This document shows positions 1 to 7,082 of a stretch of 32,773 bases of DNA, piece by piece. The notes beneath the pieces were generated by a model that saw only the letters and a list, made by a program, of their open reading frames with translations, was not told the DNA's origin and did no database searches. The first letter of the stretch is position 1, and every line of letters starts with the position of its first letter. Origin of the DNA: JAJFTV01 sp964426355 (GTDB lineage: Bacteria > Chloroflexota > Anaerolineae > Anaerolineales > Anaerolineaceae); assembly GCA_964426355.1 (NCBI GenBank), contig CAYRRA010000024.1:1-32773 (forward strand). The letters run 5' to 3'. Made by a program: the position numbers and the translations under genes.

Positions 1-175
1 CAGCGAAGGAAGTGCTAAATTTTTTCAGCGCACTTTCCTTTTCCAAACCAAAAACCGAGTTACGCCAGTTCTGCCAGGAGAGGACTAACTTCCGAAAATA
101 GACAAGAAAAAGCCCCCCTAAAATGCCGTAAATCCATGGCTCATATCGGTGTAAAAATCGGAGTATTTCCTCCAT
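1..175 (-). CDS. Partial small membrane protein, N-terminal 58 residues only
   Basis: An open minus-strand frame starts with ATG at 175 and runs off the left edge, so only 58 residues are visible. It begins MEEILRFLHRYEPWIYG, continues through one hydrophobic segment at about residues 14-30 (GILGGLFLVYF), then turns basic and amphipathic (KLVLSWQNWRNSVFGLEKES). This looks like an N-terminal membrane anchor followed by a cytosolic helical or coiled region. It lies 63 bases downstream of the purine nucleoside phosphorylase on the same strand and may be co-transcribed with it. I do not assign a function. The alternative is non-coding sequence, but the membrane-anchor composition and absence of stops argue for a real gene. 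Confidence 0.6.
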   Translation of the reverse strand, partial: MEEILRFLHRYEPWIYGILGGLFLVYFRKLVLSWQNWRNSVFGLEKESALKKFSTSFA

Positions 176-238
176 TTTATTTGCCTGTAAGGTACCAATA
201 ATGCATAACTTTGTTCGCCTCGATTGTAGACAATCGAA

Positions 239-1084
239 TTATCTTTGTTTTAGCAGAGATAATACACCCAATATGATGGATTGCAACTTTGGTACCAGTA
301 CCTCCCCAGCCTGCAATACTTCTTCATGCGTGGTGATTGTTGATCCATCCAGATTGGCTTTGTTGCTGATTCCTGAAAATCCGAGTACGGATAGTTTGCC
401 ATGACTGGCTGCAATCACCTCAGGCACAGTAGACATCCCAACTGCGTCCGCGCCAATCACTCTCAGAAAACGTAAATCAGCAGGTGTTTCATATGATGGT
501 CCCGATAACCCGGCGTAAACACCTTCTTTGAGTTCAATCCCCTTTTCTCCGGCTGCCTGGCGAGCAAGCTGCATCAGTTTTCGGTTGTAAGCCTGGCTCA
601 TATCGGGAAATCGAACACCAATTTCATCCAGGTTTGGACCACGCAGGGGATTCATACCAGCCATGCCAATTAATCCAATATGGTCTGTGATCAACATAAC
701 ATCCCCTGGCAAAAAGTCGGGGTTAATGGAGCCTGCGGCATTGGTCACAATCAATGCTTCAAATCCCATGCGCTGCATGATACGAACCGGCATGGTAACC
801 TGTGTCATCGAGTAGCCTTCGTAGTAATGTACCCGCCCCTGTTGCGCCATTACAGGCACGCCTTCAAGCGCGCCAAAAACCAATCTGCCTTTATGACCAC
901 TGACCGTTGAAAGAGGCAAATGAGGGACGTTTTCTGCCGGGATGACCTCAGCTTGGTCAATCTGGTCTGCCAGTGCGCCTAAGCCTGACCCCAAAATCAA
1001 CCCTACTTTGGGCTGTATGCTGATTTGCTTTTTGATGAATTGAACCGCTTCGTCAATTTGCTCAAGCCCAATTTCTTTTTCCAT
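239..1084 (-). CDS. punA: Purine nucleoside phosphorylase (trimeric, inosine/guanosine type)
   Basis: Cytosolic enzyme of purine salvage that splits purine nucleosides with phosphate to free base and ribose-1-phosphate. At 281 residues it has the usual length of the trimeric PNP class. Recognisable motifs in order: the phosphate loop GLILGSGLG (about residues 28-36), GHKGRLVFG, QGRVHYYEGY, VTNAAGSINPDFLPGDVML, SGPSYETPAD, the VGMSTVPEVIAA stretch and the base-binding SNKAN near residue 242. The ATG at 1084 is preceded by GGAGCG at good spacing, which supports this start. The gene appears to have its own promoter in the spacer upstream and a membrane-protein gene directly downstream. The family call is firm; the exact symbol (punA, pnp or deoD) varies between genomes. 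Confidence 0.93.
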   Translation of the reverse strand: MEKEIGLEQIDEAVQFIKKQISIQPKVGLILGSGLGALADQIDQAEVIPAENVPHLPLSTVSGHKGRLVFGALEGVPVMAQQGRVHYYEGYSMTQVTMPVRIMQRMGFEALIVTNAAGSINPDFLPGDVMLITDHIGLIGMAGMNPLRGPNLDEIGVRFPDMSQAYNRKLMQLARQAAGEKGIELKEGVYAGLSGPSYETPADLRFLRVIGADAVGMSTVPEVIAASHGKLSVLGFSGISNKANLDGSTITTHEEVLQAGEVLVPKLQSIILGVLSLLKQR

Positions 1085-1179
1085 TATTTCGCTCCTTTTC
1101 CACGATTAAAAAAACAGATAATGACAACCGGTAACACGAACAATTCGCCTCAAATTGTGGCAGTTTAATTGGGTAGCAC

Positions 1180-1208
1180 ATGTTATCGAATACAGAACAT
1201 TTACTCAA
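1180..1208 (-). promoter_or_regulatory. Candidate sigma70-type promoter for punA
   Basis: Read on the minus strand, TTGAGT (plus 1203-1208) and TAACAT (plus 1180-1185) are separated by 17 bases and lie about 100 bases upstream of the punA ATG. The boxes are imperfect and the region is AT-rich, so this is a suggestion only. Confidence 0.3.
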
Positions 1209-1271
1209 ATAAAACTAAATAATTATATCAGATATTGATGTCCCATTTGTTTGCCGCCGCGAAATAAATGA

Positions 1272-1304
1272 GCTCGCCCATTGAGTTTCACGCTCAGGGC
1301 GAGC
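1272..1304 (-). terminator. Hairpin, probable terminator of the ltaE block
   Basis: GCTCGCCC (1272-1279) pairs perfectly with GGGCGAGC (1297-1304). TGAG (1282-1285) pairs with CTCA (1293-1296) after a two-base bulge, leaving a 7-base loop. On the minus strand the hairpin is followed by TCATTTATTTC, a moderately T-rich tail. It sits about 125 bases past the threonine aldolase stop, so it plausibly ends that transcript before punA. The tail is not a pure T run, hence moderate confidence. Confidence 0.55.
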
Positions 1305-1429
1305 CCATCTTCATTTTAAACCCAAGTTTGGGTTATGCCACTCTACTAAACTGAAACCAGTCAAGTGTAAATCACATCAGTTGAAAGGGCAGTATAAAAC
1401 TTCTCACACACAACTTTTTTCTAAGCTCA

Positions 1430-2470
1430 TCAATTTAACAAACTTCGAAACACTGAAATGGTACGTTCGATGTCTTCATCGGTTATCCAGTAATGCGTTA
1501 CCAGGCGGAAATGCCTCGGACCTGGTGTACCGACAGAAATATTCTCTTCTGCCAGTTTCTTTGCAAACATCTTTCCATTCATCGGCACAGTTTCATCCAG
1601 GGATATAAAGACCATGTTGGTTGAATTGGGCGGGGTGAGGTACTGGGTTAATCCAGGTATCTTAGATAAACCATTCGACAACATCTTCGCTCTGCGATGG
1701 TCTTCCGCTAACCGATCAATCATCTCCTCCAACGCAACCACTCCGGCGGCAGCTATGATGCCTGCCTGGCGCATTCCACCGCCCAGTTGCTTGCGGATAC
1801 GAACTGCTTCTCGGATGAATGCCTTAGAACCGCATAAAACTGAACCGACTGGAGCACACAGACCTTTGCTGAGACAAAAAGTAACTGAATCAGCAGCTTC
1901 AACCAGTTCAGAAGCGGGTATTCCCAGACCCACAGCCGCGTTAAAGATTCTTGCGCCGTCAATATGCAATCCCAATCCATTTTCGTGTGCCAATGCCCCC
2001 ACCTGTCGGATGTACTCAACCGGAACAGCCACGCCGCCGCAGTAGTTATGCGTGTTTTCCAAAATAACAAGCCTGGTTCGTGGAAAATGTGGGTTGTCAT
2101 TCCGGATAGCCCCTTTGATATCCTCAAGCTTCATCGTCCCATCCGGTTGGTTGGGCAATGTGTACATGGATGCTCCTCCCAACACTGATACACCACCACC
2201 TTCAAAAACAAACGTATGTGCTCGATTGCCCATGATTACTTCATCCCCGCGTGTGCAGTGCACCATGACGGCTGCCAGGTTTCCCATCGTTCCAGAGGGA
2301 ACAAATAACCCGGCTTCTTTACCCAATAAATCCGCCGCCATTTCCTGCAACTTATTGATAGTGGGATCTTCGCCATAAACATCATCACCCACTTCAGCAT
2401 CTGCCATCGCCTTGCGCATGGATGGGGTTGGAACAGTTACGGTATCTGAACGCAAATCGATTCTTCTCAT
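1430..2470 (-). CDS. ltaE: Low-specificity L-threonine aldolase
   Basis: PLP-dependent cytosolic enzyme that cleaves L-threonine or L-allo-threonine to glycine and acetaldehyde. The protein is 346 residues, normal for the family. It opens with the family signature IDLRSDTVTVP and continues with GDDVYGEDPT, FVPSGTMGNLAA (PLP phosphate contact), LENTHNYCGG, HIDGARIFNAA (the PLP-ring Asp) and SKGLCAPVGS, whose lysine is the Schiff-base residue at about residue 202. The ATG at 2470 is preceded by AGGAGA at ideal spacing. It is the last gene of the minus-strand block, 46 bases after rluD, and is followed by a hairpin at 1272-1304. Confidence 0.94.
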   Translation of the reverse strand: MRRIDLRSDTVTVPTPSMRKAMADAEVGDDVYGEDPTINKLQEMAADLLGKEAGLFVPSGTMGNLAAVMVHCTRGDEVIMGNRAHTFVFEGGGVSVLGGASMYTLPNQPDGTMKLEDIKGAIRNDNPHFPRTRLVILENTHNYCGGVAVPVEYIRQVGALAHENGLGLHIDGARIFNAAVGLGIPASELVEAADSVTFCLSKGLCAPVGSVLCGSKAFIREAVRIRKQLGGGMRQAGIIAAAGVVALEEMIDRLAEDHRRAKMLSNGLSKIPGLTQYLTPPNSTNMVFISLDETVPMNGKMFAKKLAEENISVGTPGPRHFRLVTHYWITDEDIERTISVFRSLLN

Positions 2471-2516
2471 ACGATTCTCCTGTGTGTGTTTTTTACCATG
2501 TCACTGGGTAGTTTTT

Positions 2517-3443
2517 TTATTGCAGTTTTTCCAGTAAATCAGTCAACTCACGGGGCAAACCTGCCTCGAAGGTAATTGGCTCCTCTTCACCCAGCAGACG
2601 AATAGAAATCCTCGCTGCATGTAAGAAATGCCGCTCAATTGGCAGCGAGGGGTGTCGATATCCATAGATGGTATCGCCAACTACCGGACATTTCAGAAAT
2701 GCCATGTGCAGCCGGATTTGATGTGTACGTCCGGTAAGCAAATTGACTCGAAGCAATGTGTGTCGTTGGAAAGATTGCACCGTAAAGTATTCGGTGACGG
2801 CTTCACGTCCTTTGCCCGGCGGCATGACAGCCATTTGTTTCCTGTTGACAGGGTCTCGACCAATAGGTGCCTCTACTCTGCCATTGGGCGTTGGGGGAAT
2901 ACCATCTACCAGTGCAAAATAGGTCTTCTCCACAGCACGAGTACGGAACTGGTCTTGCAGCCAACGGTGTGAACGTTCATTTTTTGCGACGAGGATTATC
3001 CCGGAGGTGTTTTTGTCCAGCCGGTGTACAATGCCTGGTCGCTTCTCTCCGCCAACCCCTTCCAGGTTTGGGACATGTGCTAGTACAGCATGGACGAGCG
3101 TATCCTCGTCATGCCCTGCCGATGGATGAACCACCATCCCGTGCGATTTGTTGATGACCAGCATATCTTCGTTTTCAAAAACAATATCCAATGGGATATC
3201 TTGCGGAATCAGGTTGGTGGGTAAAGCAGGTGGGATATGGACAGAAATCATATCGCCCTGGTAAACCATCACACCGGTTTTCACGGCTTGTTGCTGATTG
3301 ACCCAAACAAAACCATCACGAATAAACCCCTGCACCCGTGAGCGTGAGAAATCTTCCATTTGTGTTGCAAGATACTTATCCAGCCGCTCAGGTTGGTCAA
3401 ATAAATACTCAAAATTTCGAATCTGTTCGTTCAAAATCACCAA
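2517..3443 (-). CDS. rluD: RluD-family 23S rRNA pseudouridine synthase
   Basis: Converts uridines in rRNA to pseudouridine; RluD acts on helix 69 of 23S rRNA. The 308-residue protein has an N-terminal S4 RNA-binding domain (about 15-75, RLDKYLATQ then SRSRVQGFIRDGFVWVN), followed by the RluA-type catalytic domain with the signature HRLDKNTSGI; the Asp is the catalytic residue. Further family motifs are KTYFALV, GRTHQIRLHMA and PVVGDTIYG. The start used here is TTG at 3443; a GTG immediately after it is also possible because no strong ribosome site separates them. It begins 3 bases after the lspA stop, so coupling is likely. RluC/RluA paralogues share these motifs, so specificity for RluD sites is inferred. 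Confidence 0.88.
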   Translation of the reverse strand: MVILNEQIRNFEYLFDQPERLDKYLATQMEDFSRSRVQGFIRDGFVWVNQQQAVKTGVMVYQGDMISVHIPPALPTNLIPQDIPLDIVFENEDMLVINKSHGMVVHPSAGHDEDTLVHAVLAHVPNLEGVGGEKRPGIVHRLDKNTSGIILVAKNERSHRWLQDQFRTRAVEKTYFALVDGIPPTPNGRVEAPIGRDPVNRKQMAVMPPGKGREAVTEYFTVQSFQRHTLLRVNLLTGRTHQIRLHMAFLKCPVVGDTIYGYRHPSLPIERHFLHAARISIRLLGEEEPITFEAGLPRELTDLLEKLQ

Positions 3444-3446
3444 CTC

Positions 3447-3977
3447 TTAATGCGAAACTGGTTCCTCTGGAATTTCTGAAATGATTTCGCTCTGCCGCGC
3501 TTGCTTATCCTTGCGGTCTTGCAGCCAGATACCCAATAGCAAAACACCCACACCGATCGTTATGCTTGAATCAGCAATGTTAAAGACCGGAAAAGAACCT
3601 ACCGATATGAAGTCGATGACGTGCTTTACCGTCAACCGATCAATCAGGTTGCCAACCGCACCACCGAGCTGCATGCTCAACGCCAAACGAAGAGTCCATT
3701 CATTTAATGGTACCCTGGGAAAATAGAAAATAATGGCAACAGAAACAATTATCGCCATGATTGCAAAAAAGGTATTGGCATCCTGGAAAAGACCAAAAGC
3801 CACGCCTGTGTTATACCAGCGAATAAAACGCGCATACGGTGTTAACCATTCCCAGGGTGACCAAACCTCTCCAATGGTAAGATTAGTGCGAACGAGGTAT
3901 TTCGTCCACTGATCCAAAGTAATAATCACACCCGAAACCAGGAATAAAACCCAATAAGATTGGAAATATTTCTTCAA
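3447..3977 (-). CDS. lspA: Lipoprotein signal peptidase (signal peptidase II)
   Basis: Inner-membrane aspartic protease that removes signal peptides from diacylglyceryl-modified prolipoproteins. Four hydrophobic segments are visible (near VLFLVSGVIITLDQW, the NTGVAFGLF region, FFAIMAIIVSVAIIFYF and ITIGVGVLLLGIW), as expected. The catalytic aspartates sit in GGAVGNLIDRL and FNIADSSI. The frame can be extended to a TTG at 4004, but a strong GGAGG (plus CCTCC at 3983-3987) lies 5 bases before the TTG at 3977, so I take that start (176 residues, nearer the family norm). It lies between the DUF123 gene and rluD in one minus-strand block. Confidence 0.92.
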   Translation of the reverse strand: MKKYFQSYWVLFLVSGVIITLDQWTKYLVRTNLTIGEVWSPWEWLTPYARFIRWYNTGVAFGLFQDANTFFAIMAIIVSVAIIFYFPRVPLNEWTLRLALSMQLGGAVGNLIDRLTVKHVIDFISVGSFPVFNIADSSITIGVGVLLLGIWLQDRKDKQARQSEIISEIPEEPVSH

Positions 3978-3982
3978 AATAT

Positions 3983-3987
3983 CCTCC
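3983..3987 (-). promoter_or_regulatory. Ribosome binding site deciding the lspA start
   Basis: GGAGG on the minus strand, 5 bases upstream of the TTG at 3977. It lies inside the longer frame that could begin at 4004, so it favours the shorter lspA product. Confidence 0.6.
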
Positions 3988-4015
3988 AGAACTTGATCCC
4001 TCAAATTGTACTCGA

Positions 4016-4468
4016 TTATTTCACAATGCGATCAAATTTCTGCTCCGAGAAACCTTCAGAAAAATAAACCAGATGCGCCGGGCAACCATTCACACAATCG
4101 CTCGAACCAAAACCCACTACAAGAACCCTGGCACCAGCCTGCGAGCAGGCACGCTGTGTCCAAACACATTCCAGCGAATGAGGGGTTTCTTCATAATACC
4201 CCAGTGAAAACCTGCCAGATGATTTCAGATAATCGATATGCCAATGAGGCTTCATCGTTTCCTTTATATGATGCCGTAACCTTGCCCTCAACCCACCAGC
4301 GCCTAATGCGCTTCCGAAGTAAGCATAATCACCAGTCTCGAAAACAAAACACCCCAACTTCCCAATCCTGATTTCTTGTTTGCTACCCAGCGACAAAAGC
4401 AGGCAATAGGTACCTGCCAGGACCGGAAGTTGTTCGCATTCTATTGTTGTGCATGAAAACCACGGCAT
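4016..4468 (-). CDS. DUF123 / GIY-YIG-like nuclease-fold protein
   Basis: A 150-residue protein with the features of DUF123, a small GIY-YIG-related family. Visible motifs are GTYCLLLSL (the GIY half at about 19-27), a divergent YIG-like DYAYFGSALG near residues 47-56, RARLRHH, and the conserved block HWHIDYL. The C-terminal part has Cys residues and an ECVWTQRACSQAG / GFGSSDCVNGCPAHLVYF pattern typical of the family. The biochemical role is not settled; sugar fermentation/Uri-type proteins and endonuclease III fusions carry this domain. The start is ATG at 4468 with a weak AAAGG site. First gene of the minus-strand block that continues into lspA. Confidence 0.8.
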   Translation of the reverse strand: MPWFSCTTIECEQLPVLAGTYCLLLSLGSKQEIRIGKLGCFVFETGDYAYFGSALGAGGLRARLRHHIKETMKPHWHIDYLKSSGRFSLGYYEETPHSLECVWTQRACSQAGARVLVVGFGSSDCVNGCPAHLVYFSEGFSEQKFDRIVK

Positions 4469-4578
4469 GTTTTAACCTTTACAGTACAAAACAGAAAATA
4501 TCTCTATTCCTAACTTCAAGTAAGTGAGATAATAATTTACACATCATATTCTATATGCGGTATTTTGCGACAGAATAT

Positions 4579-4636
4579 AAGTAGTTAAATTGCTACAAGA
4601 TTACCACTAATATACCAGTTGTAAACTACTTGTAAA
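4579..4636. promoter_or_regulatory. Possible operator overlapping the eCIS -35 box
   Basis: AAGTAGTT (4579-4586) is the reverse complement of AACTACTT (4624-4631). TTGTAAA occurs at 4619-4625 and again at 4630-4636, one helical turn (11 bases) apart, the second copy overlapping the candidate -35 box. This arrangement is typical of a regulator site, but no regulator gene lies in the window and the repeats are short. Confidence 0.3.
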
Positions 4637-4659
4637 GACCAATACTGCACAAATATGAT
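4630..4659 (+). promoter_or_regulatory. Candidate sigma70-type promoter of the eCIS locus
   Basis: TTGTAA (4630-4635) and TATGAT (4654-4659) are separated by 18 bases. A start shortly downstream would give a leader of roughly 190 bases before the ATPase gene. It is the best match to a plus-strand promoter in the spacer. Confidence 0.35.
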
Positions 4660-4859
4660 AAAATCTTTGAATAGGCAATCGTTATTTTCTATAACTTTGT
4701 CCCGTTCTCTTCTCTGGTAATGGTTTTTTACCACGCGCAATTTTTAACTTTACTACGTGAAAATTCCAGTTAAGACACGGGGGAAAAGGACAAGAATGTA
4801 ACCTTGAAAAAATTGGATATACAGCGGTATTCACGATCCTGACATAGACGAACCTGAAC

Positions 4860-7082
4860 ATGCCAATGCCAAAACAAACAGAGCAGGAAACCGAAAACCT
4901 AATTGCTATTCAATCTCTAAATGTAAAACACCTTCATTTACATTTTGTTAAACTCGATTTGCTCATTCGCTCTGCTGTTCGGCGCTGGCAGTTAGCCGGA
5001 CAGGATTTTTCTGAAAAATTCCGTGGGCTCTTCATTTCAGACCAAACTGCACAAGATTTACTAGATCGACCTATTGGGGGCAACTGGGGAACTGGCGTTC
5101 TCCTCCCCGAGGATGAACAACAGCTTTACAAAGAACTGGAAAAAAGAGTCAACGCAGAGATCCAAACCAGCCAGTTGGAGGCAATCAATAATCACCACCT
5201 GCTTCGTTTAGAGCAGCTAAAGAAAGTTTTCGCTCTTTCGGATTTTGAATTTTTGGCGTTTCTGATCAGTCTCGCCCCAATGTTGGACACACGCTACGAA
5301 CGAATCTATGGTTATCTGCAGGACGATGTGACCCAACGATATGCCAGTATCAGCTTCATTTTCGATCTTCTGCTAAAACCGGGGCTTGAAAGAGCCCTTT
5401 ATTTTAACTATTTTGCAGATACAGCTCCTTTGATACGATTTGGGCTTTTGAAACCTATCCCCTCAGAACCGGACAACGATCGCGCCTTTATTCGAAGAAG
5501 CTATATTGTCCCACAAGAGATCATTTCCTGGCTGGTTGGAAATTACCAACCACCAACCAGGCTCACTTCTGCCGTACAATATACTCCCTGCACCGATTCA
5601 CCCGATACATTCAGTGACGTCATCGATTTACCGCTCGATATTCCAACATTATTGCCTGAACGTCCCTTGTTCATCCTCTACGGAAAAGACGAACTGCAAC
5701 AAAAAATGGCAGCTCAATACATTTCTTCCCTGCTCCATCGCCCTGTATTGCATCTGGACCTGTCTAAGCTGGAATCATCCGCTAATATGCCAGTCCGACA
5801 GGATTTGCAGCTTTTCTTCCGTGATGCGCTTCTGAACAATGCTATTCCTCGTATCAGTGGATGGGAAACCCAATCGGAAGACCGGGATCTGCAGACCTTT
5901 TTATTCAAACTTGCTTGCGAATATCCAGATGTTATCATTTTCCTGAACCCGAACGATTGGCAAATTAACCGGGACGATTCACTCAAAAATAAACCCATCG
6001 CCTGGGTTAGATGCGAACTCCCCGGCAGCCTCCAAAGGCTGCAAATCTGGAAACGTTATCTGAGTCATTCGGAACATTTACCAGAAAAAGAACTGGAAAT
6101 CCTGGCTGGTCAGTTCACTCTCACTGGAAAGCAAATTCAAAACGCTGTTTTTGCTGCTCGAGACCTGGCTTTTCAAAATAACAGGCAGCTCCACATCAAT
6201 GACCTCTACGAAACAGCACGCCAATACTCCAGCCGTCAACTCAACAGCCTGGCTGTTAAAATCGAACACCGTTACAACTGGGAAGATATCGTCTTGCCGG
6301 ATGACGAGATGGCTGCGTTACGTGAAATTGCCAATACCATTCGTTGGCGTTCCGTTGTATTAGAAGAATGGGGCGTTGGTGACCGATTGATGCCTTATGC
6401 AGGCATTTCAGCCCTGTTCGCAGGACCACCAGGGACAGGCAAAACACTTGCAGCCCAGGTGATCGCGGCAGAACTAAAGATGGATCTCTTTAAAATTGAT
6501 CTCTCCACTGTCGTGAGTAAATATATCGGTGAAACTGAAAAAAACCTGGAGAGAATTTTTAGCCAGGCAAAAAACAGCAATGCAATTCTTTTCTTCGATG
6601 AAGCCGATTCGATATTCGGGAAACGATCAGAAGTAAAAGATGCCCATGACCGCTACGCCAATATCGAGGTGGGTTACCTGCTGCAAAGAATGGAAACCTA
6701 TGATGGTATTGTCATCCTGGCGACCAATTTGCGATCAAATTTAGACGAGGCTTTCACTCGCCGGCTGCAATTCATGATTGACTTTCCGTTCCCGGATGAG
6801 AAGGAACGATTGAAAATCTGGCGAGTCCTCTTCCCTCCCAATGTGCCCCGCGCCGAGATCGACTTTGAACAACTTGCAGAACGCTTCAAACTGACTGGAG
6901 GAACCATCCGGAATGCCATCATAAGTGCATCATTTTTAGCCGCAAGTAAAAATGAGCCTGTTTCAAACCACCATCTTACCCATGCCATCCGCCGAGAACT
7001 GCAAAAGATGGGGAGACTGATTAACGAGAAAGACCTGGCGATTTCCAACAAGGAAGGGAATAATGGCAACAAACCAACATGA
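4860..7082 (+). CDS. eCIS AAA+ ATPase (Afp15-like)
   Basis: A 740-residue cytosolic ATPase of the type found in nearly all eCIS loci, where Afp15/Pvc15 is needed for assembly or cargo loading. The C-terminal AAA+ module is intact: Walker A GPPGTGKT at 522-529, Walker B ILFFDEAD at 576-583, a sensor segment VILATN near residues 620-625 and paired arginines at 634-635 as finger candidates. A second, upstream AAA-like fold at about 265-450 (LFILYGKDELQQKMAAQYI) has lost its Walker A, as is common in this family. The first 250 residues are helical. No strong ribosome site precedes the ATG at 4860, and the ATG at 4866 is an alternative. The 3' end overlaps the next gene by 20 bases. Confidence 0.92.
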   Translation: MPMPKQTEQETENLIAIQSLNVKHLHLHFVKLDLLIRSAVRRWQLAGQDFSEKFRGLFISDQTAQDLLDRPIGGNWGTGVLLPEDEQQLYKELEKRVNAEIQTSQLEAINNHHLLRLEQLKKVFALSDFEFLAFLISLAPMLDTRYERIYGYLQDDVTQRYASISFIFDLLLKPGLERALYFNYFADTAPLIRFGLLKPIPSEPDNDRAFIRRSYIVPQEIISWLVGNYQPPTRLTSAVQYTPCTDSPDTFSDVIDLPLDIPTLLPERPLFILYGKDELQQKMAAQYISSLLHRPVLHLDLSKLESSANMPVRQDLQLFFRDALLNNAIPRISGWETQSEDRDLQTFLFKLACEYPDVIIFLNPNDWQINRDDSLKNKPIAWVRCELPGSLQRLQIWKRYLSHSEHLPEKELEILAGQFTLTGKQIQNAVFAARDLAFQNNRQLHINDLYETARQYSSRQLNSLAVKIEHRYNWEDIVLPDDEMAALREIANTIRWRSVVLEEWGVGDRLMPYAGISALFAGPPGTGKTLAAQVIAAELKMDLFKIDLSTVVSKYIGETEKNLERIFSQAKNSNAILFFDEADSIFGKRSEVKDAHDRYANIEVGYLLQRMETYDGIVILATNLRSNLDEAFTRRLQFMIDFPFPDEKERLKIWRVLFPPNVPRAEIDFEQLAERFKLTGGTIRNAIISASFLAASKNEPVSNHHLTHAIRRELQKMGRLINEKDLAISNKEGNNGNKPT

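Larger units (their letters stand above)
1085..1429. other. Intergenic region between punA and the ltaE block
   Basis: This 345-base stretch has no convincing ORF. It is AT-rich toward punA and holds a candidate minus-strand promoter (1180-1208) and a strong GC hairpin (1272-1304). There is also a small near-perfect dyad AACCCAAGTTTGGGTT at 1319-1334; its two-base centre suits a protein-binding site better than an RNA hairpin. Nothing tRNA-like was seen. Confidence 0.6.
4469..4859. other. Divergent intergenic region upstream of the eCIS locus
   Basis: A 391-base AT-rich spacer between the minus-strand DUF123 block and the plus-strand eCIS genes. No ORF is supported. It contains a candidate plus-strand promoter (4630-4659), an overlapping cluster of TTGTAAA direct repeats and an AAGTAGTT/AACTACTT inverted repeat (4579-4636), a weak TGGTAA/TTACCA hairpin (4715-4733), and a second weaker promoter candidate, TTGAAA - 18 bases - TATTCA, at 4804-4833. 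All control of the long downstream locus most likely resides here. Confidence 0.6.

Noticed and set aside
201..404. 67-aa plus-strand ORF at the end of punA
   Set aside because: It overlaps the C-terminus of punA in antisense and has no ribosome site or recognisable sequence.
1319..1334. Dyad AACCCAAGTTTGGGTT as a terminator
   Set aside because: The loop would be two bases and no T run follows; at most a protein-binding site.
1335..1400. Possible tRNA remnant
   Set aside because: No cloverleaf or T-loop motif (GGTTCGAATCC-like) could be found in this or any other spacer.
1614..2378. Plus-strand ORFs opposite ltaE (143 and 108 aa)
   Set aside because: Antisense shadows of a clearly recognised enzyme gene.
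4715..4733. TGGTAA/TTACCA hairpin as a terminator or riboswitch
   Set aside because: Six weak base pairs with a 7-base loop; no further conserved structure could be drawn by eye.
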